A DNA stretch of 64,000 bases from Carboxylicivirga sediminis (lineage in GTDB: Bacteria > Bacteroidota > Bacteroidia > Bacteroidales > Marinilabiliaceae), in contig NZ_JAGTAR010000004.1 of NCBI RefSeq assembly GCF_018156225.1, forward strand, positions 62,001-126,000, written 5' to 3'. Positions 15,520-24,368 of this stretch are shown piece after piece. The notes below the pieces were generated by a model that was not told where the DNA came from, did not search any database, and saw only the letters and a list, made by a program, of their open reading frames with translations. The translations under genes were made by a program, and so were the position numbers. Positions within the stretch are counted from its first letter, which is position 1. Every line of letters starts with the position of its first letter.

Positions 15520-16914
15520 ATGAAGAAATTTCTTCTAGTAGCTACTTGTCTCCTTATGGGACAGTTGATATTCTCGCAAGATACAACTGAACAAGTGGTG
15601 GAAGTTGGCACTGCGGCTTCATTTGATATGATGAGCATCGTGAGAGGCTTGTTTGGTATGGCTGTGTTAATTGGTATAGCCTGGTTATTTAGTCTCGATC
15701 GCAAAGCAATCTCCTGGAAAGTGGTAGGCATTGGTTTAGGTATTCAGTTGTTGTTGGCTGTGTGTGTGTTATATGTGCCTTTTGTGCAAAGTCTCTTTGA
15801 GTTTTTAGGAAAGCTGTTTACTCTGGTACTTGATTTTACAAAAATCGGCACAGAGTTTCTGCTTGGGGATTTTTTGGATACCTCTAAATTCGGTTATATT
15901 TTTGCTTTCCAGATATTACCAACCATCATATTCTTCTCGGCGCTGACCAGTGTTATGTTTTACCTGGGCGTTATTCAAAAAGTAGTGTGGGCATTGGCCT
16001 GGATGTTAACGAGGGCCCTTAAGCTGTCAGGAGCTGAAAGCTTGTCAGTTGCGGGTAACATCTTTCTTGGACAAACCGAAGCGCCTTTAATGATCAAAGC
16101 CTATCTGCCTAAGATGAATGCCTCAGAAATGTTTTTAGTGATGGTGGGAGGTATGTCCACAGTGGCTGGTGGTGTTCTGGCTGCCTACATTGGTTTTTTG
16201 GGTGGCGATGATCCGGTACAGCGACTGATGTTTGCCAAGCATTTGTTAACCGCATCGGTGATGGCGGCTCCGGGTGCTATTGTTATCTCCAAGGTGCTCG
16301 TTCCTCAAACTGAAGAAATAGTTTCTGAGATTAAAATATCAATGGATAAAATTGGCAGCAATATACTGGATGCCATGAGTAATGGAACTACCGAGGGGTT
16401 AAAGCTGGCTGCCAATGTGGGTGCTATGCTACTGGTGTTTTTTGCATTTATCGCCCTTATTAACTATGGATTTGATAAGGTGGGTGAATGGACAACATTA
16501 AATAATTCGATTGCGCAGTGGACCAGTGGACAGTATGAACACTTTAACCTTGAATTTATTCTGGGCTATTGCCTGGCGCCACTAATGTGGTTGATTGGTG
16601 TGCCTTCGCAGGATATTGCCCTGGTGGGCCAATTGTTGGGAGAGAAGATTATTGCCAGTGAGTTTGTAGGCTATACAAGTCTGGCAGGATTTAAAGCTTC
16701 AGGTGCTCTGACAAGCAGTAAATCGGTTATTATGGCTACATATATGCTTTGTGGATTTGCCAACTTTGCTTCCATCGGCATTCAAATTGGGGGTATTGGA
16801 GGTTTAGCACCCAATAAGCGCGAATTCCTTTCACGCTTTGGATTTAGAGCATTGCTGGCAGGAACTTTAGCATCATTGATGTCGGCCACCATTGTAGGTA
16901 TGATTATGGGCTAA
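15520..16914 (+). CDS. nupC: Concentrative nucleoside transporter, NupC/CNT family
   Basis: An ion-coupled nucleoside importer of the inner membrane, 464 residues. The N-terminus (about residues 1-19) looks like a cleavable signal sequence, followed by an acidic Thr/Glu stretch and then about ten membrane helices. The CNT core is clear: AGNIFLGQTEAPLMIKAYLP with the conserved Glu, GGMSTVAGGVLAAYIGFLG, and the late GFANFASIGIQIGGIGGLAP segment. The signal-like start is seen in many Bacteroidota CNT proteins. Which nucleosides it carries cannot be read off. Confidence 0.9.
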   Translation: MKKFLLVATCLLMGQLIFSQDTTEQVVEVGTAASFDMMSIVRGLFGMAVLIGIAWLFSLDRKAISWKVVGIGLGIQLLLAVCVLYVPFVQSLFEFLGKLFTLVLDFTKIGTEFLLGDFLDTSKFGYIFAFQILPTIIFFSALTSVMFYLGVIQKVVWALAWMLTRALKLSGAESLSVAGNIFLGQTEAPLMIKAYLPKMNASEMFLVMVGGMSTVAGGVLAAYIGFLGGDDPVQRLMFAKHLLTASVMAAPGAIVISKVLVPQTEEIVSEIKISMDKIGSNILDAMSNGTTEGLKLAANVGAMLLVFFAFIALINYGFDKVGEWTTLNNSIAQWTSGQYEHFNLEFILGYCLAPLMWLIGVPSQDIALVGQLLGEKIIASEFVGYTSLAGFKASGALTSSKSVIMATYMLCGFANFASIGIQIGGIGGLAPNKREFLSRFGFRALLAGTLASLMSATIVGMIMG

Positions 16915-16917
16915 AAA

Positions 16918-16950
16918 AAGCCTCTGACTTAATTGCAGAGGCTTGATATT
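16918..16950. terminator. Terminator between converging nupC and the MORN lipoprotein gene
   Basis: Stem AAGCCTCTG / CAGAGGCTT (16918-16926 with 16936-16944), followed on the minus strand by a run of seven T residues and on the plus strand by a weaker T-rich tail. It probably works for both genes. Confidence 0.75.
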
Positions 16951-16969
16951 TTGGGTCGAAATCAGGCTA

Positions 16970-17761
16970 TTAGATGCCTCTTGCGTCAACCTTTACTGGT
17001 TGCTGAAGAATGAGTGTTAAACCATCTGAGGTTTTACAAACAGCCACAATGTTAAGTGTTTTATTCATCGAACTACCTTGTGGGAGTTTGATGCGAATTT
17101 CACCTTTCTTAGATGAAAGCTTATGAGCTGGTGACAAATTTTTGTGGTAGTATTTATCTTCAATCAGTTTGCCTTCATAAAACTCAACCGATTTAATGGT
17201 TTTAGCACCTTCTCCTGCCAATGATACAACTAGGTTATAAGTGCCGTTTGTTCTTATATTATCAACTTTTTGAACGTTAATAGCCGGGTCAGGGCGTTGC
17301 TTGCCAAGGTTGGTGTAGCGCTTCAGCCCAACGCCAGGTAAGCCATTTTTATATTCGTACTCGGCTGTTAGCTGGCCATCTCTGTCATAGCGTTTACAGA
17401 TGCCGTTCAGTCTACCATCTTTGTAGGGTTGTTCCTTGTAAACTTTACCGGTTGAGTGGTAGGTAAGGCGCATGCCATCTTTCTTATTGTCGGCATAATT
17501 GATGCTCTCCAATAGTTTGCCAGTTGTAGAATAACGCTTGGATAATCCATGGCGAATAGCCGACTTGCTTCCATCTTTAAACTTCATGGATACTTCCCAT
17601 TCAACAGGAGCGTTAAGATCATCGTTAAAGTGGCTCTTTTTAATAAAAGTTCCATCGGCATTATTGTTGCCTGTCTTTACGACTTGTTTCTGTGGTCCGA
17701 AAAACTGGCAGCTGCTAAAAATCAGCGCCAAAGCGACCGTAATTAAAATTGTCTGTTTCAT
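16970..17761 (-). CDS. Lipoprotein with MORN-type (YwqK-like) repeats
   Basis: A 263-residue protein with a lipoprotein signal: hydrophobic stretch, then F-S-S-C with lipid-carrying Cys18. Residues about 75-150 hold MORN_2-like repeats with the pattern KDGRLNGICKRYDRDGQL and KNGLPGVGLKRY, each about 22 residues long. The remaining C-terminal part is a beta-rich stretch without known domain. Such repeats are common in Bacteroidota cell-envelope proteins of unknown role. It lies downstream of trxA behind trxA's terminator, so it is partly or wholly independent. Function unknown. Confidence 0.8.
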   Translation of the reverse strand: MKQTILITVALALIFSSCQFFGPQKQVVKTGNNNADGTFIKKSHFNDDLNAPVEWEVSMKFKDGSKSAIRHGLSKRYSTTGKLLESINYADNKKDGMRLTYHSTGKVYKEQPYKDGRLNGICKRYDRDGQLTAEYEYKNGLPGVGLKRYTNLGKQRPDPAINVQKVDNIRTNGTYNLVVSLAGEGAKTIKSVEFYEGKLIEDKYYHKNLSPAHKLSSKKGEIRIKLPQGSSMNKTLNIVAVCKTSDGLTLILQQPVKVDARGI

Positions 17762-17792
17762 TTTTAAAGGGGGTAGTTTTAAAATTAAGGAT

Positions 17793-17822
17793 TAAAAAAA
17801 GGCTGTCAATTACCTGACAGCC
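17793..17822 (-). terminator. Terminator of trxA
   Basis: Stem GGCTGTCA / TGACAGCC (17801-17808 with 17815-17822), followed on the minus strand by seven T residues. It lies 22 bases after the trxA stop and ends about 30 bases before the start of the MORN lipoprotein gene. Confidence 0.85.
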
Positions 17823-17844
17823 CTTCCTATTTTGTATGCTTATA

Positions 17845-18162
17845 CTATAAAAGAGCATCCAGTTTAGATGCCAAAATAGTTTTAGGAACAGCTCCTACTT
17901 GTTTGTCAACTACTTCACCGTTCTTGAAGAACAGGATAGTTGGGATGTTACGAATACCAAACTTCACTGAAGTACCTGGGTTGCTGTCAACATCCATTTT
18001 TGTGATAACGGCCTTCTCACCGTACTCTTCTGCCAATTCTTTTACAATAGGAGTTACCATACGACATGGTCCACACCATTCTGCCCAGAAATCAACCAAT
18101 ACAGGTTTATCTGAATTTAGTACTAACTCTTCAAAATTGGCATCAGTAACTTCGATCAACAT
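17845..18162 (-). CDS. trxA: Thioredoxin
   Basis: General cytoplasmic disulfide reductase. The active site WCGPC is intact with Cys30 and Cys33, and the cis-proline segment [10 protein letters not shown] is present near residue 75. At 105 residues it has the classical single-domain length and no signal peptide. A promoter lies at 18224-18257 and a terminator follows, so it is probably transcribed alone although it lies 154 bases downstream of dnaE. Confidence 0.97.
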   Translation of the reverse strand: MLIEVTDANFEELVLNSDKPVLVDFWAEWCGPCRMVTPIVKELAEEYGEKAVITKMDVDSNPGTSVKFGIRNIPTILFFKNGEVVDKQVGAVPKTILASKLDALL

Positions 18163-18223
18163 AGCAAATCTGTTTTACTTTATTAGTATAAAAATTTTAA
18201 CTTCTTAATTTGAAAGTGATTGC

Positions 18224-18257
18224 CAAAGTTATACAAAATAATTTCGGCATGTTCAAA
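18224..18257 (-). promoter_or_regulatory. Promoter for trxA
   Basis: On the minus strand TTTG (18254-18257) and TAACTTTG (18224-18231) are separated by 22 bases, one or two more than usual. The predicted start is about 55 bases before the ATG. Confidence 0.5.
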
Positions 18258-18316
18258 AATACACAATTTTTAGTATATACATGTAACAAAAGAAACCTGA
18301 TTCTTGTCAAGCACCT

Positions 18317-21300
18317 TTATGCAATACTCATTTCTATATCTTCATGTTCGTCAATGTATTTAATGAGGTCATCGTTCAGATCAACCCGCATGCTGCGCGA
18401 TAAAAATTGCACCGCATTCTTAGTCTCCGGGTCTTGTACCATAAACTTTAACGTTACATTGCCTTCATTTGTTTGCAAAATATTCGATAACTCAGTTATT
18501 AGCTCTTGCGAGATGGCGTTAAGCGGTACTTTCAGCGTAATGGTGTTAACCAGTGTATCTCGTAATTCGCTCAGAAACTTAATGTTGTTGATTTTAAGTT
18601 CCAGCTCTTCCTGGTTGAAACGTTTAGGCTGTACTCGTCCTTTAACCATTATAAAATAGCCAATCTCCAGATAGGGCAGATACTCGGTGAAATCATTACC
18701 AAAGAAAGCGAACTCGTAGGAGCCGGTGTAATCCTCCATGGTCATAATGGCGTATGGATTTCCCTTCTTCGTAGTGCCACGTCTGACATTGACCACACTG
18801 CCAGCTACAGTGATATCTCTACCTCGTATTGCCTCCAGGTCATCCAGCTGCTTAAGGCGGTGGTGGATGAAGAAGTTCATCTCCAGTTTGTACTGGTCTA
18901 GCGGGTGAGCCGACAGGTAAATGCCAATATACTCCTTCTCGTGGTTAAGCTTTTCAATAATGGAGTATTCAGGGCAGTTGGGCATGTCGGGCGTTTTGAT
19001 TTCAATGCCAGCGCCTATTGCTCCAAAAAGTGAGTTTTGCGATGATGCTTTATCAGCCTGGAAGCGGTTGCCATAGCGGATAAGGTGTTCAATAAAGTTC
19101 AGTTCATCGTTCTCTTGCTTGCCAAAGAATTGAGCCCGGTGATAATTACCCATGGTGTCGAATGCACCCGAGTAGGCCAATGCCTCAATGTTTTTCTTGT
19201 TGACAGTGGTTAATGGCAAGCGCTCTACAAAGTCATAAACCGATTTGAATGGCCCATTCTTTTCCCGTTCCTGGATGATAGCATCTACAGCTCCTTCTCC
19301 AACACCCTTAATACCTGCCATACCAAAACGAATGGCTCCTTCCTTGTTTACCGTGAACTTGCGGTACGATTCGTTTACATCAGGTCCCAATACGTCCATC
19401 CCCATGTTTTTACACTCTTCCATGAAGTTGGTAATCTTGGTGATATCGCTGAGGTTGCGGCTTAATACGCCCGCCATAAATTCAGCCGGGTAGTGCGCTT
19501 TCAGATAACCTGTCTGATAGGCAATGTAGGCATAGCATACCGAGTGCGATTTGTTGAAGGCATAACTGGCAAATGCTTCCCAGTCTTTCCAAATCTTTTC
19601 AATCAAATCTTCCGGTTTGGCAATGGTTGTCTTGCCATCTTTGCAGGCCTGCACAAATTCCTCACTATCCAAACAGCCTTTAATGAACTTCTCCTTCAAT
19701 TTGTCCATCATGGCCATTATCTTCTTACCCATGGCTTTACGGAGCGAATCGGAATCGCCTCGCGTAAAGCCCCCTAAGGCCCGTGATTGAAGCATCACCT
19801 GCTCCTGATAGACTGTAATCCCGTAGGTGTCTTTTAGGTAAGGTTCCATCATGGGATGGTCATAAACAATCTCTTCTTTACCATGCTTACGGGCAATAAA
19901 CGAAGGTATGTATTCCATTGGTCCCGGACGGTACAGGGCATTCATGGCCACCAGGTCTTCAAAGCGGTTTGGCTTAAGGGCCTTTAAGTGCTTCTTCATC
20001 CCGGGCGACTCAAACTGGAAGATGGCGGTGGTTTCACCTCGGCTAAAGAGTTGGAAAGTCTCTTCATCTTCGAGGTTGACATTGTTAATATCTATATCAA
20101 TGCCCTTGGAGAGCTTAATGTTACCAAGCACTTCTTTAATGATGGACAGGGTTTTTAATCCCAGAAAGTCCATCTTTAGCAGGCCAATGTCTTCAACGAA
20201 ACGACCATCGTATTGAGTGGTAAGTAGATCTTCGCCTTTCGTCGGCATTACCGGTACATGTTCATCCAGCGGATTTTTACCAATGAGTACTCCACAGGCA
20301 TGCACACCAGTTTGCCTTACAGAACCTTCCAATGCCTCTGCAAACTTTATGGTTTTGGCAATTAGCGGATTGGAGGACTCCTTTTCTTCCAGTAATGCAG
20401 GTTCTTCCTTATAAGCTTTTTTGAAACTCATCTTAGGTGCTTCGGGCACCATCTTGGCCAATCGATTGGCTTCAGCTAGTTCCAGTCTTAGAACACGTGC
20501 CACATCTTTAATGGAACTTTTAGTGGCCATGGTACCAAATGTGCAGATATGTGCCACTTTCTGCTGACCATATTTATCGGTCACATAATCAAGTACATCC
20601 TGACGTCCATCATCATCAAAGTCGATGTCGACATCGGGCATGGAGATACGATCGGGGTTCAGGAAACGCTCAAACAGCAAATCGTACTTAATGGGATCGA
20701 CGTCGGTAATACCAACACAATAGGCAACGGCGGCACCGGCAGCAGAACCACGTCCAGGCCCTACGAGTACACCATTGTCTTTAGCCCAGTTAATAAAGTC
20801 CTGTACAATCAAGAAGTAACCCGGAAAACCCATAGTTTTAATGGTTTCCAGCTCGAACTCCAATCGTTCTTTTTTATCATCAGTTAACTCATCACCCGGA
20901 TAACGTTTTTTGGCCCCTTCAAAAGTCAGGTATTCCAGGTAGTCGGACTCTAACTTAATGGGTAATACCTTGTCATATCCGCCAAGCTTCTCATAGCGTT
21001 CTTCGCCAAACTCTTCAATTAATTTAGATTCATCAAACTGCTCCTTGTACGATTCAAGCGAACCAAAATCCTCAGGAATATCAAAAGGTGGCATAATCGG
21101 GTTAGAGTCCAGCTTAAAGTATTCTACCTTCTCAGCTATCTCTGCTGTGTTGGCTAGCGCTTCGGGAACATCAGCAAATAGCTCATTCATTTCTGCTGTG
21201 GTTTTAAACCACTCCTGCTTGGTATAACGCATACGTGTAGGATCGTCATAATCGCGTCCGGTACTTAAGCAGACTAATACATCGTGGGCCTCAGCATCTT

Positions 21301-22711
21301 CAGGATTCATAAAATGCGAATCGTTGGTGGCGATAATCTTAACGCCCAGTTCTGCACTCAGGCGTCGTATTACTTTATTTACTCTTACCTGATTCTCCCA
21401 CACATCGGTTCTTAAGCGTGGATCGTTGTTTCGGTGACGCATGATTTCCAGGTAGTAGTCCTCGCCAAATACATCTTTATACCATAAAATGGTTTCCCGT
21501 GCCTTGTCGATGTTACCGGCCATAATGTTCTGAGCTACTTCGCCTCCCAGACAAGCACTGCTGACAATCACACCTTCGCTGTATTGTTCGAGTAACTCCT
21601 TATCAATTCGCGGCTTGTAGTACATCCCTTGAGTGTGGGCAATAGACGTAAGTTTCAGCAGGTTTTGATACCCTGTATAGTTTTTAGCCAGTAAAATGAT
21701 GTGGTGACCTCCCGAATCGGTTTTATCGTCTTTTCGCAAGTGTCCTCTTTTGGCTACATAGGCCTCAACACCAATGATGGGTTTTATGTCAGCCTTGCTA
21801 CATGCCACATGAAATTCTTTGACCCCAAACATGGATCCATGGTCGGTAATAGCTACAGCTGGCATGCCATCTTCTTTAGCTTTGGCCGCAATATCCGCTG
21901 TTTTGGCTGCTCCGTCCAATATCGAGTATTGCGAGTGCACATGCAGATGTACAAAAGGTTGCGGAGCGATGTTTTTCTTGGCTTCCTCCCACTTGCGCTC
22001 TTCCTCTTCAATCGATACTTCATCAAACGCTGAACTGACTTTGAATGATTCGTATTCAATGCCGGCCAGCTCAATGGTGGTAGGATTATTAAGCTTAAAG
22101 GCCTGAATTTGATCAGGCGACATATTCAGCAACTGCGTTGGCAGACCATCCACCCTAATTAGCTCAAGAAAACAGCGTGAGGTGGCTTCCACATCGGCAG
22201 CTGCGTTATGTGCTTCGGCAAACGGCACGCCAAATAGTTTTAGGTGCAGCTCGGTTAGAGTCGGATTTTTGAGTTGTCCTTTTCGTTTTAGGTCACAATA
22301 TTCTTTACTGCCCGTCATGGTGTCCAGTGTTGGCGCGTTGACCAACACTTTTTCATCCATTTCACAGCGGAGTAGTTCGCATCCAACAATGTTGATGTCG
22401 AAGGATACATTGTGCCCAATCACAAACTTGGCTTGCTTGACGTCTTCAATGAAATCGAGTAAGGCCTCTTTTAACGGAATACCTTTCTCGTGAGCTATTT
22501 CGGTAGAGATACCATGGACCGCTACTACGTCTTCGGGTATTGTGTAGCCGTCTGGTGTGATAACATGGTTTTTGGCAAACAGAAAATTACCCTCTGTATC
22601 ATGACACTGCCAGGCTAATTGCACCATTCTTGGCCAGTTGTCAAAGTCATCTAAGGGGGCTTTCCATTTTTTTGGTAAACCGGTTGTTTCGGTATCAAAT
22701 ATTAAAAACAT
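18317..22711 (-). CDS. dnaE: DNA polymerase III alpha subunit with fused N-terminal DnaQ-like exonuclease
   Basis: The replicative polymerase, 1464 residues, about 250-300 longer than an ordinary DnaE. Residues 1-185 form a DEDDh exonuclease like the epsilon proofreading subunit: FDTETTG (Asp6, Glu8), HNVSFDIN (Asp105) and HNAAADVEAT (His168, Asp173), a full set of catalytic residues. The PHP domain starts near residue 252 (FVHLHVHSQYSILDG, ITDHGSMFG) with its metal-binding histidines kept. The palm triad is PDVDIDF near residue 692. Late regions include the helix-hairpin-helix segment and an OB fold (ITVAGSVVNVRRG). One continuous frame, no sign of error. Polymerase identity is certain; proofreading by the fused domain is inference from intact residues. 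Confidence 0.95.
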   Translation of the reverse strand: MFLIFDTETTGLPKKWKAPLDDFDNWPRMVQLAWQCHDTEGNFLFAKNHVITPDGYTIPEDVVAVHGISTEIAHEKGIPLKEALLDFIEDVKQAKFVIGHNVSFDINIVGCELLRCEMDEKVLVNAPTLDTMTGSKEYCDLKRKGQLKNPTLTELHLKLFGVPFAEAHNAAADVEATSRCFLELIRVDGLPTQLLNMSPDQIQAFKLNNPTTIELAGIEYESFKVSSAFDEVSIEEEERKWEEAKKNIAPQPFVHLHVHSQYSILDGAAKTADIAAKAKEDGMPAVAITDHGSMFGVKEFHVACSKADIKPIIGVEAYVAKRGHLRKDDKTDSGGHHIILLAKNYTGYQNLLKLTSIAHTQGMYYKPRIDKELLEQYSEGVIVSSACLGGEVAQNIMAGNIDKARETILWYKDVFGEDYYLEIMRHRNNDPRLRTDVWENQVRVNKVIRRLSAELGVKIIATNDSHFMNPEDAEAHDVLVCLSTGRDYDDPTRMRYTKQEWFKTTAEMNELFADVPEALANTAEIAEKVEYFKLDSNPIMPPFDIPEDFGSLESYKEQFDESKLIEEFGEERYEKLGGYDKVLPIKLESDYLEYLTFEGAKKRYPGDELTDDKKERLEFELETIKTMGFPGYFLIVQDFINWAKDNGVLVGPGRGSAAGAAVAYCVGITDVDPIKYDLLFERFLNPDRISMPDVDIDFDDDGRQDVLDYVTDKYGQQKVAHICTFGTMATKSSIKDVARVLRLELAEANRLAKMVPEAPKMSFKKAYKEEPALLEEKESSNPLIAKTIKFAEALEGSVRQTGVHACGVLIGKNPLDEHVPVMPTKGEDLLTTQYDGRFVEDIGLLKMDFLGLKTLSIIKEVLGNIKLSKGIDIDINNVNLEDEETFQLFSRGETTAIFQFESPGMKKHLKALKPNRFEDLVAMNALYRPGPMEYIPSFIARKHGKEEIVYDHPMMEPYLKDTYGITVYQEQVMLQSRALGGFTRGDSDSLRKAMGKKIMAMMDKLKEKFIKGCLDSEEFVQACKDGKTTIAKPEDLIEKIWKDWEAFASYAFNKSHSVCYAYIAYQTGYLKAHYPAEFMAGVLSRNLSDITKITNFMEECKNMGMDVLGPDVNESYRKFTVNKEGAIRFGMAGIKGVGEGAVDAIIQEREKNGPFKSVYDFVERLPLTTVNKKNIEALAYSGAFDTMGNYHRAQFFGKQENDELNFIEHLIRYGNRFQADKASSQNSLFGAIGAGIEIKTPDMPNCPEYSIIEKLNHEKEYIGIYLSAHPLDQYKLEMNFFIHHRLKQLDDLEAIRGRDITVAGSVVNVRRGTTKKGNPYAIMTMEDYTGSYEFAFFGNDFTEYLPYLEIGYFIMVKGRVQPKRFNQEELELKINNIKFLSELRDTLVNTITLKVPLNAISQELITELSNILQTNEGNVTLKFMVQDPETKNAVQFLSRSMRVDLNDDLIKYIDEHEDIEMSIA

Positions 22712-22911
22712 CTCAGTATCAGAATTTTCTATTTCCTTGCTTATTCGTCTGGGTGGTTGGCGAAGTTAATGAATTAATAGGGGAATGCCGAAGGGAAACA
22801 AGTTAATGTGTTGTTAGTATTTAGCGCTTTCAAATCGGAAAAGTACCAGTTTTCATATGGTTGTTACCGGCTAAAAATAAATGACTTGTATTAATATTTG
22901 CGCTCAAAACA

Positions 22912-22942
22912 TTGGCGGATACATTTATTAGCTTTATCTTTG
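22912..22942 (+). promoter_or_regulatory. Promoter for rpsP
   Basis: TTG at 22912-22914 and TATCTTTG at 22935-22942, 20 bases apart. Predicted start near 22949, about 44 bases before the ATG. Confidence 0.6.
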
Positions 22943-22992
22943 CAGTCGCAAAACGAGTTTTTGCAATTGTTTAATTTATAAAACGTAATACT

Positions 22993-23571
22993 ATGCCTGT
23001 AAAAATTAGACTGGCACGTCACGGACGTAAAAGGTATGCTTACTACCACATTGTAGTAGCCGATAGCAGAGCGCCACGCGATGGTAAGTTCATTGAAAGA
23101 ATTGGTTCTTACAACCCGAACACTAATCCTGCTACAATCAACTTAAACTTTGACAAAGCCCTTGAGTGGTTAGGAAAAGGTGCTCAACCAACAGACACTA
23201 CTCGTGCGATTCTTTCGTACAAAGGTGTGATGATGAAGAAGCACTTGTTAGAAGGTGTTAAAAAAGGCGCTTTTGATGAGGCAGAAGCTGAAAAGCGTTT
23301 CGACGCTTGGTTAGCTGGAAAAGAAGGAAAGATTCAGGCTAAAAAAGATCAATTAGCAGGTGCTAAAGCTGACGCTACTAAAGAGCGTTTAGAGCAGGAA
23401 GCTAAGATCAATAGCGAAAGAGCTGAGGCCCTGGCTGCTAAAAAAGCTGAATTAGCTGCTGAGGCAGAAGCTGCTGCTAAAGCTGCTGCTGCAGAGGCTG
23501 CTGGTGAAGAAGCAGAAGAAGTTGCTGAAGAAGGAGCAGAAGAGGCTCCAGAAGCTCCGGCTGCTGAGTAA
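22993..23571 (+). CDS. rpsP: 30S ribosomal protein S16 with long Ala/Glu-rich tail
   Basis: Small-subunit ribosomal protein needed for 30S assembly. Residues 1-85 are the S16 domain: [39 protein letters not shown] and [18 protein letters not shown]. Residues 110-192 are a low-complexity tail of alternating Ala, Glu and Lys, predicted helical and ending very acidic. Classical S16 is only 80-90 residues; extended S16 is usual in Bacteroidota, so this is normal for the phylum. A dedicated promoter and a terminator make it a single-gene unit here; rimM lies 9 kb away. Confidence 0.97.
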   Translation: MPVKIRLARHGRKRYAYYHIVVADSRAPRDGKFIERIGSYNPNTNPATINLNFDKALEWLGKGAQPTDTTRAILSYKGVMMKKHLLEGVKKGAFDEAEAEKRFDAWLAGKEGKIQAKKDQLAGAKADATKERLEQEAKINSERAEALAAKKAELAAEAEAAAKAAAAEAAGEEAEEVAEEGAEEAPEAPAAE

Positions 23572-23598
23572 TTCAGACCGATCTTTTTCAAAAAATAT

Positions 23599-23632
23599 AA
23601 AAGCCATCCGTTAGGGTGGCTTTTGTTATTTT
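23599..23632 (+). terminator. Terminator of rpsP
   Basis: Stem AAAAGCCATCC with GGGTGGCTTTT (one G-U pair) around a 4-base loop, followed by TTTTGTTATTTT. It lies 28 bases after the stop codon. Confidence 0.85.
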
Positions 23633-23723
23633 ATGACGATCGATTGCGCAACAATACCAGGGTGGACTACAATTATGACTGTTTTATTATCAGTACTTAA
23701 AGTCTTTTAAGATGTTAACTGGT

Positions 23724-24332
23724 CTAGAAAATTAATGAACCTGCAAATACCACCAACCCACCTAGAATAAAGCCTGTGTGCACTTGCGCTGGCGTGTGTG
23801 CTTTAAGATACAAGCGTGCGGTACCCACCATTCCGGCAATAATAATGGCTAAGGAGAATAGTATCCAAATATCCAGGCCGAAGCGAAAAGAAAGCGCCAG
23901 GAGCGCACCAGTTAAACCACCGATACCTATCATGTGCATACTAATTTTCCAGAAGAGTGTGATAAGTAATGCTATTGCAATTGCAATGATAGTGGCCAGC
24001 ATAAAGCTTTGAATAAAACTTGGCACAACCGGTATGCGACTTAAAAAGAAATAACCAAGGCAATAGAAAATACCTGTGAATACCGTTGGAAGAATGCGTT
24101 CTTGCCGGTTCTTCATGTATATGCTTTTAATAACACCCAATAACATAAATAGGGGCATGAGACTCAGCGGCAATGCACAGGTGCTTAAAAATACAATCAG
24201 GTAAATGATTCTTTTATGATCGAGCGGAAGATAGGAGAAGTGACCACCAATATTAAAGATGAGGAACAATCCCAGTGTAGGAATGAGCATGGGATGAAAT
24301 ACGGTGGATATTATTTTAGAGAAGGTGCGCAT
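23724..24332 (-). CDS. PAP2-like integral membrane protein
   Basis: A 202-residue protein with about six hydrophobic helices. It carries an eroded form of the PAP2 phosphatase signature: K-N-R-Q-E-R-I-L-P near residue 75, K-I-S-M-H-M-I-G near residue 130, and A-R-L-Y-L-K-A-H-T-P-A-Q near residue 173. The last two correspond to the S-x-H and S-R-x5-H-x3-D motifs but lack some catalytic positions. It may be a lipid phosphatase of narrow type or only a structural relative. It lies downstream of rpoN by 36 bases on the same strand and may share its transcript. Confidence 0.65.
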   Translation of the reverse strand: MRTFSKIISTVFHPMLIPTLGLFLIFNIGGHFSYLPLDHKRIIYLIVFLSTCALPLSLMPLFMLLGVIKSIYMKNRQERILPTVFTGIFYCLGYFFLSRIPVVPSFIQSFMLATIIAIAIALLITLFWKISMHMIGIGGLTGALLALSFRFGLDIWILFSLAIIIAGMVGTARLYLKAHTPAQVHTGFILGGLVVFAGSLIF

Positions 24333-24368
24333 TGGGTGTATTAAAAAGCCGGTATTAACCGGCTGTTA

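Noticed and set aside
20549-20887. A 112-codon ORF on the plus strand inside dnaE
   Set aside because: It is antisense to the conserved palm and finger region of the polymerase and has no independent features.
23349-23591. Ser/Ala-rich ORF antisense to the tail of rpsP
   Set aside because: Its composition mirrors the low-complexity Ala/Glu tail of S16 on the other strand.
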